From Polynucleobacter parvulilacunae (GTDB lineage: Bacteria; Pseudomonadota; Gammaproteobacteria; Burkholderiales; Burkholderiaceae), in contig NZ_JACVPW010000002.1 of the NCBI RefSeq assembly GCF_018881715.1, positions 62,001-126,000 on the forward strand: a stretch of 64,000 nt of DNA. The letters run 5' to 3'. The position numbers and the translations under genes were made by a program. Positions within the stretch are counted from its first letter, which is position 1. Every line of letters begins with the position of its first letter. Below the pieces are notes generated by a model. That model was given only the letters and a program-made list of their open reading frames with translations. It was not told the DNA's origin and did no database searches. This document shows positions 57,900-64,000 of this stretch, piece by piece.

Positions 57900-59276
57900 A
57901 TGACTACTCAAGACTTCTCTCGTGAACTAGCGTGCTTTGCAGCCAATCTAAAAGCTGCTGATATTCCAGCTGATGTGATGAACCGTGCCGAAGACCTATT
58001 GGTTGACTGGCTTGGCTCGGCAATTGCTGGCAAAGGATCTCGCCCAGTTGAACTCATTACGCAATTTGCACAAAATATGGGCGGTTTTAGTGATGCGCAC
58101 ATGGGTCCTGCAGAGGTTTTAGTATCACGTAAAACGTCTAGCCCCTTTTTAGCAGCAATGGCTAATGCTGCGGCATCCCACGTTGCCGAACAAGATGACG
58201 TTCACAATGGCTCAGTTTTTCATCCAGCAACCGTAGTCTTTCCACCTGTACTTGCTTGTGCTCAAGCCATTGGTGCTTCTGGTGAAGATGTATTGGTTGC
58301 TGCAGTGGCGGGCTACGAAGTAGGCATTCGGGTAGGAGAATTTTTAGGTCGCTCGCATTACAAGGTATTTCACACCACCGGTACAGCGGGCACTTTGGCA
58401 GCGGCAGCAGCAGTTGGGCGCCTACTAAAACTCAACCCAGAGCAAATGCTCAATGCCTTTGGTTCTGCGGGTACGCAGTCAGCCGGTCTTTGGGAGTTCC
58501 TGCGTGATGCAGCAGACTCCAAGCAACTACATACTGCACATGCTGCTTCCACAGGATTAATGTCTGCCTATATTGCGCAGGCTGGCTTTACGGGAGCAGA
58601 ACATATTTTGGAGGGCAAGCAAGGCTTAGCTGCAGGCATGTCTAGCGATAGCGATCCCAGTAAATTGATTGACCGTTTAGGCAGTCGCTGGGCTTTAGCA
58701 GAGACGAGCTTTAAGTACTACGCCTCATGCCGCCATACACACCCTGCCGCAGATGCTTTGCTACAAGTAATGCTGGTGAATAAACTTTCTCCAGGTGATA
58801 TTGCCAAAGTAGAAACGCTTGTTCACCAAGGTGCTATTGATGTTTTAGGCCCAGTGACTGATCCAGCGACCGTGCACCAATCGAAGTTCTCCATGGGCAC
58901 TGTCTTGGCTTTAGTTGCCCACTACCAATTTGCCGGCTTACAAGAATTTGACCAGCACTTTCATGATGATGAGATCTGCGCCTTCCGTGAGCGCGTATCG
59001 ATGACTTTAGATCCTGAAGTCGATGGCGCTTATCCACAACGTTGGATTGGTAAAGTTAAAGTTCATCTTAATAATGGCCAAGTTTTGGAGGGTCGCGTTG
59101 ATGAACCCAAAGGAGATCCCGGAAACACCCTTTCTCGCGCCGAAATTACCGATAAAGCTATGCGCCTTGCTGCTTTTAGCAATGGTGCTAGCCCAGCGGA
59201 GATGAGCAAAGCCATTGATCTCTTGTGGAATATCCGCAAACAAGCCAAGATAGGCTTTCTTCTTCCATCGAACTGA
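57900..59276 (+). CDS. MmgE/PrpD family protein
   Basis: 458 residues. 'LVDWLGSAIAGK', 'HVAEQDDVHNGSVFHPATVVFP' and 'GYEVGIRVGEFLG' near the N-terminus and 'YASCRHTHPAADALL' in the middle are family features. Members include 2-methylcitrate dehydratase, cis-aconitate decarboxylase and other dicarboxylate-acting enzymes; sequence alone does not decide. It starts 20 bases after the hydratase and is followed by a CitE-like lyase, which suggests a substrate with a branched C5 or C6 skeleton. Confidence 0.88.
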   Translation: MTTQDFSRELACFAANLKAADIPADVMNRAEDLLVDWLGSAIAGKGSRPVELITQFAQNMGGFSDAHMGPAEVLVSRKTSSPFLAAMANAAASHVAEQDDVHNGSVFHPATVVFPPVLACAQAIGASGEDVLVAAVAGYEVGIRVGEFLGRSHYKVFHTTGTAGTLAAAAAVGRLLKLNPEQMLNAFGSAGTQSAGLWEFLRDAADSKQLHTAHAASTGLMSAYIAQAGFTGAEHILEGKQGLAAGMSSDSDPSKLIDRLGSRWALAETSFKYYASCRHTHPAADALLQVMLVNKLSPGDIAKVETLVHQGAIDVLGPVTDPATVHQSKFSMGTVLALVAHYQFAGLQEFDQHFHDDEICAFRERVSMTLDPEVDGAYPQRWIGKVKVHLNNGQVLEGRVDEPKGDPGNTLSRAEITDKAMRLAAFSNGASPAEMSKAIDLLWNIRKQAKIGFLLPSN

Positions 59277-59301
59277 ACGCGAACAAATTCCAAACTTATT
59301 T

Positions 59302-60147
59302 ATGAATCCACTTGAAACGCCCCTAGGCTTTAGTACCAACTTTCTCTTTGTACCAGGCACGCGCCCCGAACGTTTTGCAAAAGCCCTTGATAGCGGAGCG
59401 AGCGGTGTTGTCCTAGATCTAGAAGACGCTGTGCCTGAAGAAGATAAGGCCAATGCGCGTGATGCCATTCGTGCTGCGTGGCCTAGCTTTAGCCCCGAGC
59501 AAAAGAAGCGTCTAGTGATTCGTGCCAATGCACCCGGTACCAAGTTTTATTCTGCCGATTTAATCTTGGCTCAAGAATTGCAGATTGCCTGCTTATTAAT
59601 TCCAAAGAGCGAATCCCACGACCAAATTAATGGTGCCGCCTTGATATTACCCAATACTGCGATCATCCCGATGATTGAAACTGCGATTGGCTTGGATCAA
59701 CTAAAAGAAATTGCAAGCTCTAATCAAGTCATTCGCCTTGCCTTAGGTAATTTGGATTTACAAGCTGATCTGGGCATGATCTGCGATCGTCAAGAAACCG
59801 AATTACAAATGGCGCGCTATCAAATTGTCTTGGCATCTCGACTGGCACAAATTGCCCCTCCTATTGATGGGGTTACACCCTCTACCGATGATGTTGAACG
59901 CATTACGGATGATGCGGAGCGTGCAAAACGCATGGGCTTTGGCGGAAAACTCTGCATTCACCCCAAGCAAGTGGGTATTGTGACCAAAGCCTTTACCCCT
60001 ACAGAGGAAGAGCTGGCCTGGGCCAAGCGTGTTATTGAAGCCGATCAGACCTCCAAAGGCGGCGCAGTAAAACTGGATGGCCGCATGATCGATCGTCCAG
60101 TAGTTTTATTAGCCCAAAGGACTCTGGCAATTACTGGTAAACACTAG
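59302..60147 (+). CDS. HpcH/HpaI aldolase, CitE-like CoA-ester lyase
   Basis: 281 residues, a TIM barrel. 'LFVPGTRPERFAKALDSGASGVVLDLEDAVP' with the metal-binding Glu/Asp, 'IPMIETAIGLDQL' and 'GKLCIHPKQV' match the malyl-/citramalyl-CoA lyase and CitE group. It should cleave a 3-hydroxyacyl-CoA dicarboxylate into acetyl-CoA or pyruvate/glyoxylate plus a CoA thioester. Fits the third step after hydration by the MaoC protein. Confidence 0.9.
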   Translation: MNPLETPLGFSTNFLFVPGTRPERFAKALDSGASGVVLDLEDAVPEEDKANARDAIRAAWPSFSPEQKKRLVIRANAPGTKFYSADLILAQELQIACLLIPKSESHDQINGAALILPNTAIIPMIETAIGLDQLKEIASSNQVIRLALGNLDLQADLGMICDRQETELQMARYQIVLASRLAQIAPPIDGVTPSTDDVERITDDAERAKRMGFGGKLCIHPKQVGIVTKAFTPTEEELAWAKRVIEADQTSKGGAVKLDGRMIDRPVVLLAQRTLAITGKH

Positions 60148-60217
60148 GGTCTTTTATTGCTGAAAAAGTTATAAAACTGGCAAAATTGGTCAACATAAAA
60201 ACAAGATGGAGACCAAA

Positions 60218-61207
60218 ATGAAAATGAAGCAATTTGTATTTTCAGGAATCGCTGCTGCATTAACAGTTGGCGCATTCCTTAGTACCAGCGCCCTCGCTCA
60301 AAAAGATTGGCCTACTAAATCGATCACACTAGTTGTTCCGTTTGCCGCTGGCGGCCCTACAGACTCAGTGGCTCGCTTGATTGCTGTGCCAATGGGTCAA
60401 ACTCTAGGACAAACTGTAGTGGTTGAAAACGTCAACGGCGCTGGCGGAACAATCGCTTCTACCAAAGTAGCTCGTGCAGCTCCTGATGGCTACACCATCT
60501 ATTTGCATCACATGGGAATGGCAACTGCTAATGCGCTGTACGACAAGCTCCCATACGATCCTTTGCAAAACTTTGAATACATCGGTCAAGTAGCTGATGT
60601 ACCAATGGTGCTCTTGGGCAAAAAGGATTTGCCAGCAAACAACTTTAAAGAGCTCGAAGCCTACATCAAGGCTAATGGCTCTAAGGTGACCATGGCAAAT
60701 GCCGGACCTGGTGCAGTGTCTCAGTTATGCGGACTACTGTTTCAGAGTCGCATCGGCGTGAAGCTGACCAATATTCCTTATAAAGGAACTGGCCCTGCTT
60801 TGACTGACTTGTTAGGCGGTCAAGTAGATCTTCTTTGCGATCAAACTACTCAAACTATTCCTTACATCAAGGATGGCCGAGTAAAGGCTTTCGGCACAAC
60901 CACCTTAAAACGCTTACCAGCAATTCCTAATGTCCCGACATTGGATGAGCAAGGCCTTAAGGGTTTTGAAGTGAAAGTTTGGCACGGCATGTACACACCA
61001 AAAGGCGTTCCAAAACCAATCTTGGATAAATTGAATGCCGCTTTGAAAAAGGCACTTAATACTCCTGATGTACAAAAACGTTTAGCCGATGCCAATATTG
61101 ATATCGTCTCACCGGAGAAGATGACTCCTACTGGCCTTAAGTCACACCTTGAAGCTGAAATTAATAAATGGGGTCCAATCATTCGCAAGTCTAATATTGC
61201 GGACTAA
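60218..61207 (+). CDS. Bug (TctC-like) periplasmic solute-binding protein
   Basis: About 329 residues from the ATG at 60218, which has GGAGA five bases before it; the frame is also open to 60206. Signal peptide ends at 'SALA-QKDW'. 'SITLVVPFAAGGPTDSVAR' and 'ENVNGAGGTIAS' form the carboxylate-binding loops. It closely resembles the Bug protein at 33.0-34.0 kb. It follows the CitE-like lyase by about 70 bases and is probably the uptake protein for that pathway. Confidence 0.93.
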   Translation: MKMKQFVFSGIAAALTVGAFLSTSALAQKDWPTKSITLVVPFAAGGPTDSVARLIAVPMGQTLGQTVVVENVNGAGGTIASTKVARAAPDGYTIYLHHMGMATANALYDKLPYDPLQNFEYIGQVADVPMVLLGKKDLPANNFKELEAYIKANGSKVTMANAGPGAVSQLCGLLFQSRIGVKLTNIPYKGTGPALTDLLGGQVDLLCDQTTQTIPYIKDGRVKAFGTTTLKRLPAIPNVPTLDEQGLKGFEVKVWHGMYTPKGVPKPILDKLNAALKKALNTPDVQKRLADANIDIVSPEKMTPTGLKSHLEAEINKWGPIIRKSNIAD

Positions 61208-61237
61208 GCATCGATTGCAGCACTGAATGCACCAATG

Positions 61238-61264
61238 AAAAAGCCAGCAGATGCTGGTTTTTTT
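61238..61264 (+). terminator. Intrinsic terminator after the Bug gene
   Basis: AAAAAGCCAGCA-GA-TGCTGGTTTTTTT: a GC-rich stem followed by seven T, about 30 bases after the stop. The opposite strand also has a T-run, so it may serve the converging operon. Confidence 0.88.
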
Positions 61265-61285
61265 GTTTCTATGCATTTGACTCTA

Positions 61286-61900
61286 TTAACCTGGTCTAAA
61301 GAGATAACCAGAGCGGGCTTTATCTTTTTTCCTTCTGTACATCATTCCAATGCAGGCACATATTGCCCAAATTGCTAAGATTGGATCAAGCAGATAGTCC
61401 CAGAGATTGGCTGACTCATGCCAATGGGCGGCCCATGCAATGATGGCAAGGGAGATAATCCAAACGCCCTTATTCCAATTAGCCAACCCACAGATCAAAG
61501 CAAGCAATAGCACCACAAGCAGAAACACAATGGATCCATAGCCCCAGGCATACGGATCAATCATTCCCAAGCCCAAGGCAAAAGGATAAAAACAAAATGC
61601 AATGATTGCCACTGCAAATTTAAATATAAGCGGCGTCGGTTTATGAGAAGGCAGCAATGAACTCCACAGCAATAAAGTCAAAACAGCACTCAAATCACCA
61701 GTGACACCGCGTACATAAGCGACTAGAGGCAAGTCCATACCTAGTGGCCAAAATAAAAGATTGCCAATTAAGAGCGCTAAAAATAGCTTTACAACAAAGG
61801 GTAGTGGATTTGGAGAGAGCTTTTGCAGCGCCCAAATAAAGACTACCGCACAGGTAATAGACAGCTCAATTAAGGCCAAGGTTTGCATTAAAGAATTCAT
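61286..61900 (-). CDS. Multi-spanning membrane protein of unknown function
   Basis: 204 residues with about six transmembrane helices and a basic C-terminal tail ('YRRKKDKARSGY'). No family recognised. It overlaps the sialidase-like gene as TAATG and has a very strong ribosome binding site (AAGGAGG), so it is made in quantity with that gene. It is the last gene of a glycan-related operon. Confidence 0.75.
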   Translation of the reverse strand: MNSLMQTLALIELSITCAVVFIWALQKLSPNPLPFVVKLFLALLIGNLLFWPLGMDLPLVAYVRGVTGDLSAVLTLLLWSSLLPSHKPTPLIFKFAVAIIAFCFYPFALGLGMIDPYAWGYGSIVFLLVVLLLALICGLANWNKGVWIISLAIIAWAAHWHESANLWDYLLDPILAIWAICACIGMMYRRKKDKARSGYLFRPG

Positions 61901-63159
61901 TATTGAACCTCCTTACCTGAGGCAGTTTCTTCTTGTGATTTATCTTGCGCTCGCGCTTCTGTCTGAATCTTGCCAAAAGCCTGTTTTAACCAAGCGCTGG
62001 AAAAATAGCGATGTCGAATCTTTTTGCGATCCCAGGTGTATACCAAGTGCGCATCATCACCATCAACAGTAATCAAGTATGGATACGAGAATTCTTTACG
62101 CTGAGAATCAGGCAAAGCCTCATCGTCTTCGATTACCTCAACGGTTTGCCATTGCCCTACCTTGGGATCACTCATCAGCAGGACCAAACGATAGCGGCCA
62201 TTTTCAATATTATTTAAGACCAAAATACGTGCGCCGCTTTTTAGGGCTAGCCCAGCAACAGCGGAATTCGGATTAGCAATCGCTAAATCTTCTGACTGTT
62301 GCCAACTTTGACCCGCATTTTGGGTGTGGCTCACAGGAATTTGTTTTGGCAATCCGGAGCTGCGCGTTTGCCGGAAATAGGCGCTGGCATCCTGATCGTC
62401 ATTTACAAATACCAAGGGCTGAATAGCACTGCGCCCAGAGCTCATGCGACGTTTATCGATTACCCGTCCCGCATCGACCCTCAGAAATTCTCCAAATCGC
62501 CCTATCCACTCATGATACGCAGGTATACCCAAGAGTCCGTCGGTATAGGCAACACCGGGAGATTTAACAAGGGTGCTTAAGTTAAGTAAAGGTGAGCTAA
62601 TGAGGCGCTGCGGATTGCTCCACGTTAAACCCTCATCATCCGAAGTGATTGCAGAAATTGAACTGCCCGCCCAGCCGCCTATAGAAACCGTCACAAAAAA
62701 TAATTGCATACGGCCATCTGCCAATCTAGCGGGAACAGGATTGCCCAGCTTGGCAATATAGCGTGACAAGCCCCGCTCTGCGCCAATGCGATCCATTACA
62801 ACCGTAGGCGCACTCCAGTTTGCAGACTTCGCGTCATACACAGAGCTATAGATAGATACGTCAGCAGCGCCTTCACGACTTCCAGAAAACCAAAATGCAC
62901 GTACTGCGCCGTCATTGAGCGCAATCAGAGATGCAGCATGCACGGAGGGCATGCCCGTATCAGGCAGCCAATTAGATTGAGGCGTGGGTGTGCTGACTTT
63001 TATTAAAGGGATTACTTTGGCGCTTATAGACTCGTCAAGCTGTTCATTAACAGGAGATGGAGAAACCACAAATGGCACCCACACCGGACGACTATCTATG
63101 TGTAGAAAGCCAATCACCGCAGCCAGCAATAAAAAACAAAGGGCAATGACTCGACTCAT
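61900..63159 (-). CDS. Sialidase-like (BNR repeat) exported protein
   Basis: 419 residues. The N-terminus is a signal sequence or membrane anchor (about 5-20). The body looks like a six-bladed propeller of the sialidase superfamily: an Asp-box 'SDDEGLTW' and a weaker one 'TQNAGQSW' are present, with 'GSREGAADVSIY' nearby. Active-site arginines cannot be confirmed by eye. Because sialic acid use is not shown here, another glycan or a non-catalytic role is possible. It overlaps the glycosyltransferase gene by four bases (ATGA). Confidence 0.82.
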   Translation of the reverse strand: MSRVIALCFLLLAAVIGFLHIDSRPVWVPFVVSPSPVNEQLDESISAKVIPLIKVSTPTPQSNWLPDTGMPSVHAASLIALNDGAVRAFWFSGSREGAADVSIYSSVYDAKSANWSAPTVVMDRIGAERGLSRYIAKLGNPVPARLADGRMQLFFVTVSIGGWAGSSISAITSDDEGLTWSNPQRLISSPLLNLSTLVKSPGVAYTDGLLGIPAYHEWIGRFGEFLRVDAGRVIDKRRMSSGRSAIQPLVFVNDDQDASAYFRQTRSSGLPKQIPVSHTQNAGQSWQQSEDLAIANPNSAVAGLALKSGARILVLNNIENGRYRLVLLMSDPKVGQWQTVEVIEDDEALPDSQRKEFSYPYLITVDGDDAHLVYTWDRKKIRHRYFSSAWLKQAFGKIQTEARAQDKSQEETASGKEVQ

Positions 63160-64000
63160 CTACAAACATCCTTTTGGTTTGATAAATCCGGATTAGAGGC
63201 TGGAGTAGAAACCAAATACTCAGTAACAAATAAATACTTTCCAATCTGCCCCATCAACATTTGTTGAATTTCTTCATTGGAGTGACGCGCCCTCATCTCC
63301 ATTCTTTGCCCAACAATCTGACAAGAATCACAAAGAGTAGGCTGAATACCTAATGGTGCATGCACTGCTACCAGCGGATAAGTGGACACCAGGGTTGCAC
63401 TATCAGCAGCATCTTTTGCCAAATACCCATGCAGTTTTGCGCCCGGAATTAATAAACGATATTCCTCATCCTTAGCGCGATAGTCGCACGGAATCCAAAC
63501 ATCTTTATCTTGTAACTGAGCAATCGTTTCTGCGGAGTAGCGCCCTAAGCTCCCCTCTAGTGGAGCAAGACTGCTGGTTAAGGCGCAATAGACTAAAAAG
63601 CAAGCCGCTAAAGAAAAGGTTTTGGTGAGGGTTCGCTTCAATAAACCAAGCAAGACAAGCACAATTCCTGCCAACATCAAAACCCAATGGCAATTGGAGT
63701 AAGTCCAAGCGCCTGCATCTCCCATGAATTGTGAAAGCTGCAGATTGATGCCAATCCAAAGCAAGATCGATAACACTAGCAACTGCAAAAACAAAGCAAT
63801 CCTAAATCCCCATAAAGGCAATCTATCCCAATACAAGGCAATCAGCGCAGCAAAGGCCGGCATTACAGGTAAGAGATAGCGACCAGAGCGCTGGCTAGGC
63901 AAGCTAAATACGATGAAGAATGCAGCAATCAATAAGAGCAAAAGAACTTCTTCAAGGTTAAGAAAACGGCGTTTGTGCCAGCACTGAATCAAAGCGGAAA
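63156..64000 (-). CDS. ArnT-like membrane glycosyltransferase, C-terminal part
   Basis: The gene enters from beyond the right edge: the frame is open to the last base with no usable start, so the N-terminal catalytic half is missing. The visible 281 residues hold about five transmembrane helices and 'LPSQRSGRYLLPVMPAFAALIALYWDRL', typical of the ArnT/GT39/PMT group of lipid-linked sugar transferases, followed by a soluble periplasmic C-terminal domain of about 120 residues. It would glycosylate a lipid or protein in the periplasm. First visible gene of the operon with the sialidase-like and membrane proteins. Confidence 0.85.
   Translation of the reverse strand, partial: SALIQCWHKRRFLNLEEVLLLLLIAAFFIVFSLPSQRSGRYLLPVMPAFAALIALYWDRLPLWGFRIALFLQLLVLSILLWIGINLQLSQFMGDAGAWTYSNCHWVLMLAGIVLVLLGLLKRTLTKTFSLAACFLVYCALTSSLAPLEGSLGRYSAETIAQLQDKDVWIPCDYRAKDEEYRLLIPGAKLHGYLAKDAADSATLVSTYPLVAVHAPLGIQPTLCDSCQIVGQRMEMRARHSNEEIQQMLMGQIGKYLFVTEYLVSTPASNPDLSNQKDVCR

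Noticed and set aside
1..64000. Prophage, insertion sequence, integron or toxin-antitoxin module
   Set aside because: No transposase, integrase, phage structural or recognised toxin gene was seen on either strand; gene packing and composition look like core chromosome throughout.

Overview
The window looks like a chromosomal segment of a small-genome freshwater betaproteobacterium, most likely Polynucleobacter or a close Burkholderiaceae relative. The reasons are the scpB-rluB-rimP-nusA-infB-rbfA-truB-typA gene order, Bug-type periplasmic binding proteins with no permease genes beside them, an intracellular PHA depolymerase, tight gene packing and a moderate base composition. I see no prophage, insertion sequence, CRISPR array or integrase, and no stretch over 300 bases without a gene.

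Region 1 (1-16.3 kb) is an exopolysaccharide and c-di-GMP locus. After the edge of a formylglycine-generating-enzyme-like gene comes an HD-GYP/GGDEF pair, then bcsZ and bcsG on the plus strand. Facing them is a minus-strand run: HD-GYP, GGDEF, dgkA, a degenerate nucleotidyl-cyclase-like protein, bcsA, bcsC and a small TPR protein. The machinery resembles phosphoethanolamine-cellulose synthesis (BcsA makes the glucan, BcsC exports it, BcsZ trims it, BcsG adds phosphoethanolamine). Three things are unusual: no bcsB is present, BcsA carries two intact PilZ domains, and a diacylglycerol kinase sits in the operon where it could recycle the lipid by-product of BcsG.

Region 2 (16.3-25.8 kb) is mixed. 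It holds an alanine-rich helical protein, tRNA-His, dusA, a two-gene operon with an eRF1-like protein, an FMN-binding glutamate-synthase-like protein behind an FNR-like box, another GGDEF protein, an RluA-family synthase, and a GST-cupin-hypothetical-phaZ-hypothetical operon.

Region 3 (25.9-34.0 kb) is a three-gene amide-bond cluster (transglutaminase-DUF2126, circularly permuted ATP-grasp fused to alpha-E, second transglutaminase). It starts just after two NtrC-like dyads and ends at a terminator facing a Bug protein gene.

Region 4 (34.1-47.2 kb) is core information processing: tex, typA, truB, rbfA, infB, nusA, rimP, rluB and scpB. rimP has a structured leader with a terminator-like hairpin just before its start codon.

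Region 5 (47.4-64 kb) has a patatin-like lipoprotein, an NlpC/P60 protein lacking its catalytic cysteine, the yejABEF-type peptide importer, fabI-chrA, a catabolic cluster (MaoC-type hydratase, MmgE/PrpD protein, CitE-type lyase, Bug protein) that looks built for a C5 branched dicarboxylate, and a minus-strand operon of an ArnT-like glycosyltransferase (cut by the window edge), a sialidase-like protein and a membrane protein.
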